Made by a program: the position numbers and the translations under genes
Shown here: one piece after another, positions 33,413 to 42,467 of the stretch
Numbering within the stretch: position 1 is the stretch's first letter
How the letters are laid out: every line of letters begins with the position of its first letter
Notes under the pieces: model-generated
Database searches by the model: none
The model's input: the letters and a program-made list of their open reading frames with translations, nothing else
What the model was told of the DNA's origin: nothing
Assembly: GCF_001573155.1 (NCBI RefSeq)
Contig: NZ_JRWG01000008.1
Location: 1 to 64,000, forward strand
DNA: 64,000 bases
From: Aequorivita aquimaris
GTDB lineage: Bacteria > Bacteroidota > Bacteroidia > Flavobacteriales > Flavobacteriaceae
Direction: 5' to 3'

Positions 33413-33454
33413 AAAAATTAACGATGCTTATTTTATAGAGTTTTGTTATTAGCC

Positions 33455-33490
33455 AAAGCGCCCTGCCATCCAGAGATGGCAGGGCGCTTT
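33455..33490. terminator. Strong 16-bp terminator between unit B and kdsA
   Basis: AAAGCGCCCTGCCATC/GATGGCAGGGCGCTTT with a 4-base loop; the long T run is on the plus strand, so it best ends a plus-strand transcript. It can also serve kdsA, whose minus-strand stop codon is at 33514. Confidence 0.9.
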
Positions 33491-33513
33491 TTTTTTTCAA
33501 AGTATAGGGCAGA

Positions 33514-34332
33514 CTATAGTTGGTTGATTGTTTTACGAATTGCCACAAGGTCTGCCAACAGTTTTTCCAGCAGGTTTAAGTTCAGCATATTGGCACCATC
33601 ACTTTTGGCATTTGCAGGATCAAAGTGGGTTTCAATAAAAATTCCATCGGCACCTGTGGCAATTCCGGCTCTCGCAATTGTTGAAATCATTTCAGGACGG
33701 CCGCCCGTAACGCCGGCACTTTGGTTGGGCTGTTGCAAACTGTGGGTTACGTCCAAAACCACTGGGGCGTACTGTTTCATTGTTGGAATTCCCCGAAAAT
33801 CTACAATCATATCCTGATAACCGAACATCGTTCCACGATCGGTAATCAGTACTTGTTCGTTGTTGCAATCGGTTACTTTGGTCACGGCGTGCTTCATGCT
33901 TTCTGGACTCATAAATTGACCTTTTTTCAAGTTTACCACTTTTCCTGTTTCCGCGGCAGCGACTACCAAATCGGTTTGGCGTACCAAGAATGCCGGGATT
34001 TGCAGCACATCTACATATTCGGCGGCCATTGTGGCATCGCTCACTTCGTGAATATCGGTAACGGTGGGAACGTCAAAAGTTTCGGAAACTTTTCGGAGTA
34101 TTTTTAATGCTTTTTCATCGCCAATCCCCGTAAAACTATCAATCCGGCTTCGGTTTGCTTTTTTGAAACTTCCTTTAAATATGTAAGGAATTTCTAACTT
34201 ATCGGTAATTTTCACAATCTTTTCGGCAATTTGCATGGCCATTTCTTCACCTTCAATGGCGCAGGGACCAGCGAGAAGAAAAAAATTGTTGGAAGTTGTA
34301 TGTTTTATTTTTGGGATTTTATTCAGTTGCAT
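33514..34332 (-). CDS. kdsA: 3-deoxy-8-phosphooctulonate synthase (Kdo-8-P synthase)
   Basis: 272 residues. Condenses phosphoenolpyruvate and arabinose-5-phosphate to Kdo-8-phosphate in the cytoplasm, the first committed step toward the inner core of lipopolysaccharide. Motifs: GPCAIEGEE (residues 22-30), KGSFKKANRSRIDSF, IPAFLVRQTDL, KKGQFMSPESM, DVTHSLQQP, HFDPANAKSDGANML. Cys24 in GPCAIE, in place of the Asn of E. coli-type KdsA, indicates the metal-dependent class (as in Aquifex). Full length for the family. TACCTTTG -7 element upstream at 34353-34360. Confidence 0.96.
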   Translation of the reverse strand: MQLNKIPKIKHTTSNNFFLLAGPCAIEGEEMAMQIAEKIVKITDKLEIPYIFKGSFKKANRSRIDSFTGIGDEKALKILRKVSETFDVPTVTDIHEVSDATMAAEYVDVLQIPAFLVRQTDLVVAAAETGKVVNLKKGQFMSPESMKHAVTKVTDCNNEQVLITDRGTMFGYQDMIVDFRGIPTMKQYAPVVLDVTHSLQQPNQSAGVTGGRPEMISTIARAGIATGADGIFIETHFDPANAKSDGANMLNLNLLEKLLADLVAIRKTINQL

Positions 34333-34352
34333 CGTAAAAGCTTATTTTAAAG

Positions 34353-34360
34353 CAAAGGTA
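34353..34360 (-). promoter_or_regulatory. -7 element TACCTTTG of kdsA
   Basis: Exact TAnnTTTG on the minus strand, 20 bases before the kdsA ATG at 34332. Confidence 0.55.
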
Positions 34361-34414
34361 GTTAAAAGCTTCTTTCTATCAGCTTTGAAAATGCAGTGGA
34401 CGTTTCCTTCAAAA

Positions 34415-35815
34415 TTATTCTTTCACAATTTTATGGGTTTGGGAATTACCGTTTGCATCTTCAATCTTTAAAAGATAAACTCCGGATTCTGCTTTGGAGA
34501 GATCTATTTGATTGGTGTTTTGATTTGTTTCAATCAGTTGCCCCAAAATAGTATAAACAGAAATTTGCGAGATAGATTCTTTAGATTCTATATAAAGTAT
34601 TCCATTTGTGGGATTGGGATAAATCCTGTAGTTGGGAATTTCATTTTCTGAAATGCCCAAGGTGTTATTGTTGTACCAAGCAATTTTAGAATCTATCTGT
34701 GAAGAACTTACTAAATCAAGTTTACCATCCAAGTTAATATCACAAGTAAATACGCCTGTTGTATATTGAATTTCATTTGTTATTAAGTTAGGGAAGCCAA
34801 AATCGCCTAAACCGCTCTCATTTCGTAAATAAAATATTTCTGAAGTTGCTCCACTATTTATGAACGAGCTAGAAATTAGATCCAAATCTCCATCATTATC
34901 AATATCTGAAGCATTAATAACATTAGGTTGGGGAATATTTTCTGCAATTATTATCATATCGCTAAAATCTCCATTGCCATCCATGTTTTCGAACCAAACT
35001 ATTCTATTATCCACCTTTAAAACTGCAACAATATCAATATCATTGTCCCCATCCAAATCGGCACCAATTACCTCGCCAACAGAATAATTAGGATTGTTTG
35101 TAGAGACAAAGGTAGCATTGCTAAAGGTTCCCGTGCCATTAATATTTTTAAACCAAGCAATATTACCTTCGTCAAATGATTGAGAAACAATATCCAAATG
35201 ACCATCGCCATTAAAATCAGCAATGTAACTTGATATGGGGTATACAAGCTGAGTTGAAATTACGTGTTGTGTTCCAAAATTACCCAACCCATCTAAATTT
35301 TCATACCATGCTATTTTGTCATCACCTCTAGAAATTGATAAAACATCCAAGTCTCCATCCCCATCAAAGTCTGCAGCATGTGAGTCGGTTGGTCTATAAG
35401 CGTTTAAAGTAATAATCCTTTGACCCCCAAAATTGCCTAATCCATCTAAATTTTCATTCCACAGAACTCTACTTTGACCATTTTGGGATGGTGAACCATC
35501 TAAGAAAGTTGATAATACATCTAGATCCCCATCTCCATCGATATCTGAAGCAGTTACAGAAGTGGACATTTCTTCTGTATTTTGTACAATTAAATTCTTA
35601 TTGCCAAATAAACCCATTCCATCAAGATTTTCGTGCCACCACACCCCATTTTGAGAGGAATATAAAATATCATAGTCTCCATCTCCATCTAAATCCGCCG
35701 AAAATACACTTGAAGGATAAAAAGCATCAATAGAAATAATCTGTTGATCTCCAAACTGTGCAATCCCAGAAACTGCATAGAATATTGAAAGTGTGAAAAG
35801 TAGAATTGTTTTCAT
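34415..35815 (-). CDS. FG-GAP/VCBS-repeat surface protein with T9SS type A sorting domain
   Basis: 466 residues from the ATG at 35815, which begins a good signal peptide (MKTILLFTLSIFYAVSGIAQ); the frame extends 10 codons further. Seven calcium-type repeats, DLDGDGDYDIL, DIDGDGDLDVLS, DFDGDGDLDVLS, DFNGDGHLDIVS, DLDGDNDIDIVA, DIDNDGDLDLIS and DINLDGKLDLVS, spaced about 50 residues, fold as a beta-propeller. The C-terminus (YRIYPNPTNGILYIESKE ... GVYLLKIEDANGNSQTHKIVKE) is a type A sorting domain. Exported surface protein; ligand unknown. Confidence 0.92.
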   Translation of the reverse strand: MKTILLFTLSIFYAVSGIAQFGDQQIISIDAFYPSSVFSADLDGDGDYDILYSSQNGVWWHENLDGMGLFGNKNLIVQNTEEMSTSVTASDIDGDGDLDVLSTFLDGSPSQNGQSRVLWNENLDGLGNFGGQRIITLNAYRPTDSHAADFDGDGDLDVLSISRGDDKIAWYENLDGLGNFGTQHVISTQLVYPISSYIADFNGDGHLDIVSQSFDEGNIAWFKNINGTGTFSNATFVSTNNPNYSVGEVIGADLDGDNDIDIVAVLKVDNRIVWFENMDGNGDFSDMIIIAENIPQPNVINASDIDNDGDLDLISSSFINSGATSEIFYLRNESGLGDFGFPNLITNEIQYTTGVFTCDINLDGKLDLVSSSQIDSKIAWYNNNTLGISENEIPNYRIYPNPTNGILYIESKESISQISVYTILGQLIETNQNTNQIDLSKAESGVYLLKIEDANGNSQTHKIVKE

Positions 35816-35897
35816 ATCAAAATATTTAGAATAAATATATCGCAATTCTTTGACAAAATAAAATCACAACTTTTATTTCTAATCCACTTAGAAACAC

Positions 35898-35905
35898 TAC
35901 TTTTG
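35898..35905 (+). promoter_or_regulatory. -7 element TACTTTTG of typA
   Basis: Exact TAnnTTTG 26 bases before the typA ATG at 35932; a GGAG lies 9 bases before the ATG. Confidence 0.55.
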
Positions 35906-35931
35906 CACCCTCCAAAAAAAGGAGCATTGTT

Positions 35932-37725
35932 ATGAAAATCAAAAACATCGCCATTATTGCCCACGTTGACCACGGTAAGACCACGCTGGTTGATAAAATT
36001 ATGCACCACTGTAGTCTTTTCCGTGAAAACGAAAACACAGGCGAACTCATCCTGGACAACAACGATTTGGAACGTGAAAGAGGAATTACAATTACCTCAA
36101 AAAATGTTTCCGTAGTATACAAAGACACAAAAATCAATATTATCGATACCCCTGGTCACGCCGATTTTGGTGGGGAAGTAGAGCGCGTACTGAACATGGC
36201 AGACGGTGTTTTGCTTTTGGTTGATGCTTTTGAAGGGCCGATGCCGCAAACGCGTTTTGTGTTACAAAAGGCGATTTCACTTGGTTTAAAGCCTTGCGTG
36301 GTTATAAATAAAGTGGATAAGGAAAACTGTACCCCAGACGAAGTTCATGAATCAGTTTTTGATTTAATGTTTGAATTGGGTGCCGAAGAGTGGCAGCTTG
36401 ATTTTCCAACCGTTTACGGCTCGGCAAAACAAAACTGGATGAGTGATGACTGGAAAAACCAAACTGATAATATTGAGCCATTGCTTGATATGGTTTTGGA
36501 ACACATTCCATCGCCAAAAGTTGAGGAAGGTACCGTACAGATGTTGATTACCTCTTTGGACTTTTCTTCCTTTACAGGGCGTATCGCCATAGGGCGTTTG
36601 CAAAGAGGAGTTTTAAAGGAAGGAATGCAAATAGCTTTGGTAAAACGCGATGGCACTAAAGTAAAATCAAAAATAAAAGAACTTCACACTTTTGAAGGCT
36701 TGGGCCGTAAAAAAGTTGCAGAAGTACAAGCGGGTGATATTTGTGCCTTGGTTGGCTTGGAAGGTTTTGAAATTGGCGATACCGTTGCCGATGCCGAAAA
36801 CCCAGAAGCACTTAAAACCATTGCGATTGATGAACCTACAATGAGTATGCTTTTCACAATCAACGATTCGCCTTTCTTTGGGAAGGACGGAAAGTTTGTT
36901 ACTTCGCGCCATATTAAGGAGCGACTGGAAAAGGAATTGGAAAAAAACCTTGCGTTGCGCATGCAGCCAACGGACAGCGCCGATAAATTTATGGTTTTCG
37001 GCCGTGGCGTTTTGCACCTTTCGGTTTTGATTGAAACCATGCGCCGCGAAGGATATGAACTTCAGATTGGTCAGCCACAGGTAATCATTAAAGAAATTGA
37101 TGGCGTAAAATGTGAGCCAGTTGAGGAAATGACAATCGACTTACCGGAAGATGTAAGTGGAACTGCCATTAATATGGTTACAATCCGTAAAGGCGAAATG
37201 ATTAGCATGGAAGGAAAAGGTGAGCGAATGGTATGTAAATTTATCATTCCATCCCGTGGAATTATCGGGCTTCGTAACCAATTGCTTACCGCTACTGCCG
37301 GGGAAGCAATTATGACGCACCGTTTTCTTGAATATCAACCTTTGAAAGGCGGAATTCCTGAAAGGCAAAACGGAAGTTTGGTTTCTATGGAAACTGGTCA
37401 AGCTATACCTTATTCAATAGACAAGTTGCAGGATCGTGGGCGTTTCTTCGTAAACCCAAACGAAGATATTTACGAAGGGCAGGTTATTGGTGAAAACACC
37501 CGTCAGGATGATATGGTGGTGAACATAACCAAAACTAAAAAGCTTTCAAACGTACGTTCTTCGGGAGCTGACGATAAGGCACGAATTATTCCAGCTATTA
37601 AATTTTCATTGGAAGAAGCTTTGGAATACATCCAAAAGGACGAATATGTTGAGGTTACACCAAACCATTTAAGACTTCGAAAAATATATTTGAAGGAAGT
37701 AGACCGTAAGCGAAACAAGATTTAA
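35932..37725 (+). CDS. typA: Ribosome-associated GTPase TypA/BipA
   Basis: 597 residues. G domain at the N-terminus ([15 protein letters not shown] at about 10-24, [37 protein letters not shown]), followed by the domain II barrel ([24 protein letters not shown]), EF-G-like domain III and the TypA-specific C-terminal domain ([32 protein letters not shown]). It acts on ribosomes, in assembly and under cold or stress conditions. Length is normal. The terminator at 37824-37855 closes the unit. Confidence 0.98.
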   Translation: MKIKNIAIIAHVDHGKTTLVDKIMHHCSLFRENENTGELILDNNDLERERGITITSKNVSVVYKDTKINIIDTPGHADFGGEVERVLNMADGVLLLVDAFEGPMPQTRFVLQKAISLGLKPCVVINKVDKENCTPDEVHESVFDLMFELGAEEWQLDFPTVYGSAKQNWMSDDWKNQTDNIEPLLDMVLEHIPSPKVEEGTVQMLITSLDFSSFTGRIAIGRLQRGVLKEGMQIALVKRDGTKVKSKIKELHTFEGLGRKKVAEVQAGDICALVGLEGFEIGDTVADAENPEALKTIAIDEPTMSMLFTINDSPFFGKDGKFVTSRHIKERLEKELEKNLALRMQPTDSADKFMVFGRGVLHLSVLIETMRREGYELQIGQPQVIIKEIDGVKCEPVEEMTIDLPEDVSGTAINMVTIRKGEMISMEGKGERMVCKFIIPSRGIIGLRNQLLTATAGEAIMTHRFLEYQPLKGGIPERQNGSLVSMETGQAIPYSIDKLQDRGRFFVNPNEDIYEGQVIGENTRQDDMVVNITKTKKLSNVRSSGADDKARIIPAIKFSLEEALEYIQKDEYVEVTPNHLRLRKIYLKEVDRKRNKI

Positions 37726-37732
37726 AAGAGGA

Positions 37733-37812
37733 TATAAGACAGTAAGACATAAGACGTAGGACGAGCGCAGAAGTGATATTAAAAGATGTCTTACATCAAT
37801 TAGTCCTAAGTC
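37733..37812. repeat. Reiterated TAAGAC-word tract with inverted copies
   Basis: TAAGAC occurs three times in a row with variants (ATAAGACAGTAAGACATAAG, then ACGTAGGACG), followed after about 25 bases by inverted counterparts: ATGTCTTAC pairs exactly with GTAAGACAT, and GTCCTAAGTC pairs with GACGTAGGAC except one base. It lies between typA and its terminator. Confidence 0.65.
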
Positions 37813-37823
37813 AATTTTAAAAT

Positions 37824-37855
37824 AATCGCTGAGCAACTTAATAAACTCGGCGATT
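37824..37855 (+). terminator. typA terminator
   Basis: AATCGCTGAG/CTCGGCGATT stem with one wobble and a T run. Confidence 0.8.
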
Positions 37856-37906
37856 TTTAGTTAATTTGTTGTCGCCGAAAGGCAAACATAGAATAAAACA
37901 ATAGGT

Positions 37907-38110
37907 ATGAATTTTCTTTATTTCGATCCAGGGCTGGGAGCTATGATAGTACAGGCGGTAGTGGCGGCGGCGGCTGGCATTTTGCTTTTTTCAAAAAACG
38001 TTATGTATAAGGTGAAATCTTTTTTCGGATTGGTAAAAGAAGAGGAAGATACTTACGATTCAATTGACATTGAAGAGCAAGACACCGATACAGATGACAA
38101 AAAAAACTGA
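37907..38110 (+). CDS. Small single-span membrane protein
   Basis: 67 residues. One transmembrane segment (AMIVQAVVAAAAGILLFS, about 12-29), a short basic linker (KNVMYKVKSFF) and an acidic tail (EEEDTYDSIDIEEQDTDTD). The last 17 bases overlap the methyltransferase gene. Unknown, but the position suggests a small partner of the polysaccharide-modifying genes that follow. Confidence 0.75.
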   Translation: MNFLYFDPGLGAMIVQAVVAAAAGILLFSKNVMYKVKSFFGLVKEEEDTYDSIDIEEQDTDTDDKKN

Positions 38111-39488
38111 CGCACACCAAGCCTCTTTTCGCGACCCTTCGGGTTATATGTTTTATGATGGAAAAATCCTGCGAAGGGCCATCAAACCTATATATTTTCC
38201 GCAATACAACAAACTGAAGGACAGCGGTTTTTTTAAAAATCTAATTTCGAATGGTCTTTTGATTCCGCATGAGGAAACCTCGGTCTCTTCGGAAGAAATA
38301 ATCATTACTCCCGAAGAAATTCCCTTCATTACAAATCCGTACGAATGGAGCTTTGAGCAATACAAACACGCTGCGCTCCACACCCTGAAAATCCAGAAAT
38401 ACGCACTTTCAAAAGGCTTTATTTTGAAGGATGCTTCTGCTTACAACGTTACTTTCCACAAAGGGAAACCAATTTTTATAGACACGCTTTCTTTTGACTT
38501 TTACGAAGAAGGAACACCGTGGCGCGCTTACAAGCAATTCATCACCCACTTTTTTGGGCCGTTGGTTTTGGCAAAATATCACGGCACCGAAGTTTTCAAA
38601 ATGATGCAAACGCACATTGATGGAATTCCCGTGAAACTGATTTCATCATTGCTGCCAACACGTACTAAGCTTAGTTCGGTTATTTACCCAAACATTCACT
38701 TGCTCGCTAAAATGGAAAGCAAACACAGCGAGGATTACAAAGCCGAAACCAAAATTGCGACCCTTTCAAAAAAATCACAGGAAAACATTGTTGAAAGCCT
38801 TTATGATTATATAAAAGGCCTGACGCTGAAAGAAGCCAGTGAATGGGGAGATTATTACAACAAAACAAATTACGATGAAACCGCTTTTGAAGCAAAAAAA
38901 ACGCTGATAAAAGAGTGGATAAAACCATTGGCACCACAAAAATTGATTGACGTGGGCGGAAACGACGGCACTTTTGCTCGAACCGTGATTGATAGCGTTC
39001 CGCACATCATTGTTACTGATATTGACAGCAACGCTGTTGACTATAACTACAAACAACTGCAGCAAAACAAGGAAACCAATATGCTTCCATTTGTTTGCGA
39101 TGTGCTGCAACCCGCACCGGGCATCGGTTTCAACAATACGGAGCGCAATTCTTTGATTGAACGTTTGGCAGAATACGCGCCGGATGTTACTATGGCTTTG
39201 GCATTAATCCACCACATCACGCTTTCCGGAAACGTGCCTTTTGAAAAATCGGCTTCGTTTTTTGCTTCCTTTTCGAAGAATTTAATCATCGAGTTTCCAA
39301 CCCGTGAGGATTCCTGGGCGCAATCGTTATTGGTTCGCAAGCGCGAATTCATAAACCATTTTGATTTTTACAACGAAACCGAGTTTGAAAATGGCTATCA
39401 GCAATATTTTACCCTTGAAAAAAAGGAAACAGTAAAAGGCACCAAACGTTTGCTGTATCTTTTGAAAAACAAAAATTATGCAGGCTAA
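38094..39488 (+). CDS. Class I SAM-dependent methyltransferase
   Basis: 464 residues from the ATG at 38094 (MTKKTDAHQASFRDPSGYMF); a start at 38064 would overlap the previous gene more. Residues about 1-275 form a family-specific N-terminal part (DPSGYMFYDGKILRRAI, HTLKIQKYALSKGFILKDASAYNVTFHKGKPIFIDTLSF) that resembles nodulation-type NoeA methyltransferases, and a Rossmann methyltransferase core with IDVGGNDGTFARTV and IIVTDIDSNAVDYNY follows. First large gene of the polysaccharide region, overlapping the next one by 11 bases. Probably modifies a sugar or lipid of the surface glycan; substrate unknown. Confidence 0.85.
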   Translation: MTKKTDAHQASFRDPSGYMFYDGKILRRAIKPIYFPQYNKLKDSGFFKNLISNGLLIPHEETSVSSEEIIITPEEIPFITNPYEWSFEQYKHAALHTLKIQKYALSKGFILKDASAYNVTFHKGKPIFIDTLSFDFYEEGTPWRAYKQFITHFFGPLVLAKYHGTEVFKMMQTHIDGIPVKLISSLLPTRTKLSSVIYPNIHLLAKMESKHSEDYKAETKIATLSKKSQENIVESLYDYIKGLTLKEASEWGDYYNKTNYDETAFEAKKTLIKEWIKPLAPQKLIDVGGNDGTFARTVIDSVPHIIVTDIDSNAVDYNYKQLQQNKETNMLPFVCDVLQPAPGIGFNNTERNSLIERLAEYAPDVTMALALIHHITLSGNVPFEKSASFFASFSKNLIIEFPTREDSWAQSLLVRKREFINHFDFYNETEFENGYQQYFTLEKKETVKGTKRLLYLLKNKNYAG

Positions 39489-40965
39489 AAAGAAACAGGG
39501 ATTTCTCTCGTTTTTTTTTGAAAAGGACAACCTTTTTCCAATAATATCAGCAATTGCGGCGGGCTTATATCCGCTGCTTTTTTATTACACTAACAATTAT
39601 AAATTGATAAATTCCTGGGGGCACTTCGGGTATTTTATTTCATTATTTATATTGCTGCCGATTCTGGTTTTTTTCATTGCAAATAAAGTATCAGAAATTA
39701 CTTTTTTTAGAAGACTTCGGTCCTTTAAGCTTCCTTTTTTAAACTTTTTCTTCTTCTTTTTCTTTCTGAACATAGCACTTTATGCAGGGTTTAGCTGGTT
39801 AAGGACATTTATGGTTTTTGTAATTGCCTCGCTGCTCACTTTTTTATTTTGGAAGCATTTCAAAAAAATAATCGCTTTTCAGTTTATACTTGCTGTAATC
39901 GGCATTTTCACTTTAACGCCCGTAATTATTAAGCAATTGAATTATTCCAAGGAATGGATGATACAACCCGATGGCATTGAAACTGCTGTTTTTAAAAAGA
40001 AGCCGAATATCTATTTCATCCAGCCCGATGGGTATGTGAATTTTTCAGAAATGAAAAAGGGAAATTACAATATTGAAAACACAGCATTTGAAACTTTCTT
40101 AACGGATAATAACTTCAAAAACTATCCAAATTTCCGAAGCAATTACGGAGCAACTTTGCCTACCAATAGTTCGTTGTTTATGATGAAGCATCATTATTAC
40201 AACAACGGTTCAGATTTCACAGAAACCATCGATGCGCGTACTGTTATAGTTTCTGACAACAGTGTGCTCCGTATTTTAAAAAACAATGGTTACCGTACAT
40301 TCCTTCTCACAGAGCAGCCTTATTTTTTGACCAATAAACCAAAACTGGGCTATGATTTTTGCAATTTTTCAACTGAAGAAATCAGCTTTGTAACCACAGG
40401 TCTTGGAAATCCTCGGGATGTAATTAAGCCATTTGAGGATTATCTGGAAACGTATTCCGAAGGACCCAATTTCTTTTTTGTGGAGATTTTCAACCCAGGG
40501 CATATTATTAATAGAGAAGCGAAATCAAAAGGTATTGCTGGAGAGCGGGAACATTATATTGAAAGTTTAAAAGAAGCTGACAAGAAACTTACAGAACTTA
40601 CAAAAACAATCCTCAATAAAGATCCAGAGGCACTGATCATTATCATGGCGGATCACGGTGGTTTTGTGGGAATGAAAAGTGTGGAAGATTCGTACACAAA
40701 AAGTACGGATCCAGATCTTGTAAACTCAATTTTCAGTTCCATTCTCGCCATTCATTGGCCCAATGGTGAAGCACCGAAATTTGACAATAAACTGAAAACT
40801 TCTGTGAATTTGTTTCGCATTTTGACATCTTATTTAAGTGAAAATGATTTGTATCTTGCAAACTTACAGCCCGATGAAAGTTATATTATCATCTACTATG
40901 GGGCAACACAAGGAACATACCAATACTTGGATGGAGAAGGAAATGTGGTTTTTAAAAAGCATTAA
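39478..40965 (+). CDS. Membrane sulfatase-fold transferase (LtaS/EptA-like), copy 1
   Basis: 495 residues. Five transmembrane helices in residues about 18-150, then an alkaline-phosphatase/sulfatase-fold domain: a metal-binding Asp in FIQPDGYVN (Asp184), a Thr/Ser-rich loop LPTNSSLFMMKHHYYNN where the nucleophile is expected, and MADHGGFVG with Asp392-His393. These are the features of lipoteichoic-acid synthases and phosphoethanolamine transferases, which add phospho-glycerol or phospho-ethanolamine to envelope glycans or lipids on the outer face of the inner membrane. First of three tandem copies; its stop and the next start overlap (TAATG). Confidence 0.87.
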   Translation: MQAKKKQGFLSFFFEKDNLFPIISAIAAGLYPLLFYYTNNYKLINSWGHFGYFISLFILLPILVFFIANKVSEITFFRRLRSFKLPFLNFFFFFFFLNIALYAGFSWLRTFMVFVIASLLTFLFWKHFKKIIAFQFILAVIGIFTLTPVIIKQLNYSKEWMIQPDGIETAVFKKKPNIYFIQPDGYVNFSEMKKGNYNIENTAFETFLTDNNFKNYPNFRSNYGATLPTNSSLFMMKHHYYNNGSDFTETIDARTVIVSDNSVLRILKNNGYRTFLLTEQPYFLTNKPKLGYDFCNFSTEEISFVTTGLGNPRDVIKPFEDYLETYSEGPNFFFVEIFNPGHIINREAKSKGIAGEREHYIESLKEADKKLTELTKTILNKDPEALIIIMADHGGFVGMKSVEDSYTKSTDPDLVNSIFSSILAIHWPNGEAPKFDNKLKTSVNLFRILTSYLSENDLYLANLQPDESYIIIYYGATQGTYQYLDGEGNVVFKKH

Positions 40966-42452
40966 TGGAGTCTAAACAATCAAAAAACGGTTTTAAATAT
41001 TTTTTTGGAGCTACTTCAGAAAACCCTTTATTGATAGCGCTCGGCGTGGGCCTTTACCCATTGGTTTTCTATTATTCCCGAAACTTTGGAATGATTAATT
41101 CCTGGGAACAGTTTGGGTATTTTTTATTGCTTTTTTTAGTGCTTCCTATACTGTTCTTTTCATTTTTAAAGTGGTTTTCAAACCTATCGTTTAATTCAAA
41201 ATGGGGAAAATACCTGCTTCCTTTTTTCAGCGTTTTTCTATTTCTTTTTTACATTAAAATTATTTTGTACGCAGATGTCCAACGGAAAATAATCTTAGGG
41301 ATTTTTATCATTTCAGCGCTGATAGCCTTTTTTCTTTACAAGCATTTCAAAAAATGGATTGTTTTGCAGCTAATTTTAGCTGTGATTGGGTTTATTGGTC
41401 TGGTGCCTATGCTGATAAAATATTTAAACTATTCTTCAGACTGGATGCAACAACCGGACAATATTGAAGAAATTGTTTTTCAGAAAAAACCAAATATTTA
41501 CTACATCCAACCAGACGGTTATCCAAGTTTTTCAGAACTGAAGAGTGATTATTATAAAGTGGATAATTCAAGCTTTGATGCTTTTTTAGCGGAAAAGGGC
41601 TTTAAAAATTATCCAGATTTTCGAAGCAATTACATCACGACCATCACTTCAAATAGTGCTACTTTTATGATGAAGCACCACTATTACAACAATGGCAGGG
41701 ATTATTCGGAAATGCTGAATGCGCGAAAAAACATTATGTCCAAAAATCCGGTGCTTTCCATTTTTAAAAACAACGGTTACAAAACCCATTTTATTAGTGA
41801 GCATCCGTATTTAATGGTCAACCGGCCAAAAATAGGTTTTGATTATACCAATTTCAGTTACAGTGAAATTCCCTATATCACTACTGGATTCAATGTTAAA
41901 AGAGAGGTTTTTCCAGATTTGGAAAAGACAATTGCTTCAAAAAACGATGGTGGAAATTTCTTTTTTATCGAAATTTTTGAGCCAGGCCATATTTCTACTA
42001 CAAAAGAGGCTTCTAAAGGTAAAGTAGCAGAGCGGGAGCAATGGCTTGAAAAACTGGAAATAGCAAACGTAAAGATTGAAAAAATGGTCAATCTAATTTC
42101 CGAAAAGGATCCCGAGGCCTTGATAATGATTATGGCAGACCACGGCGGTTTTGTGGGGCTTGACTATACGCGCCAAGTTTATACCAAAACGTCCAATCCC
42201 GAGATTATTTATACTACTTTTGGAGCTATGCTGGCTATAAAATGGCCAAATGGTGAAGCTCCCGAAATGGATTCAAAATTGAAAAGTTGTGTAAATGTTT
42301 TCAGGGTTTTGTTTTCCTATTTGGGCAATGACCAAAAATATTTACAGCATTTGGAAAAAGATGGTAGCTATCTTATTATAAAGGAAGGCGCCGAGCCTGG
42401 CGTTTATGAATACATTGACGATAGCGGAAACATCGTTTTCAAAAAAGTATAA
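40965..42452 (+). CDS. Membrane sulfatase-fold transferase, copy 2
   Basis: 495 residues, same length and layout as copy 1: helices in about residues 20-150, YIQPDGYPS metal site, ITSNSATFMMKHHYYNN loop and MADHGGFVGLD. More like copy 1 than like copy 3 (shared MMKHHYYNN, ALIMIMADHGG). Start codon overlaps the previous stop, so the two are translationally coupled. The differences between the copies are many, so this is an old duplication and not an assembly duplicate. Confidence 0.86.
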   Translation: MESKQSKNGFKYFFGATSENPLLIALGVGLYPLVFYYSRNFGMINSWEQFGYFLLLFLVLPILFFSFLKWFSNLSFNSKWGKYLLPFFSVFLFLFYIKIILYADVQRKIILGIFIISALIAFFLYKHFKKWIVLQLILAVIGFIGLVPMLIKYLNYSSDWMQQPDNIEEIVFQKKPNIYYIQPDGYPSFSELKSDYYKVDNSSFDAFLAEKGFKNYPDFRSNYITTITSNSATFMMKHHYYNNGRDYSEMLNARKNIMSKNPVLSIFKNNGYKTHFISEHPYLMVNRPKIGFDYTNFSYSEIPYITTGFNVKREVFPDLEKTIASKNDGGNFFFIEIFEPGHISTTKEASKGKVAEREQWLEKLEIANVKIEKMVNLISEKDPEALIMIMADHGGFVGLDYTRQVYTKTSNPEIIYTTFGAMLAIKWPNGEAPEMDSKLKSCVNVFRVLFSYLGNDQKYLQHLEKDGSYLIIKEGAEPGVYEYIDDSGNIVFKKV

Positions 42453-42467
42453 TTTCTTAAAAAGGTT

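Larger units (their letters stand above)
33005..33513. other. 509-bp gene-free stretch with several hairpins and candidate small RNAs
   Basis: No protein frame is convincing. The stretch contains a G5/C5 hairpin at 33101-33114, hairpin ACAGGA/TCCTGT at 33271-33286, the two candidate RNA units listed next, and the terminator at 33455-33490. Poly-A followed by GGGGGA(A/T) occurs at 33094-33107 and again at 33287-33301. Confidence 0.6.
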
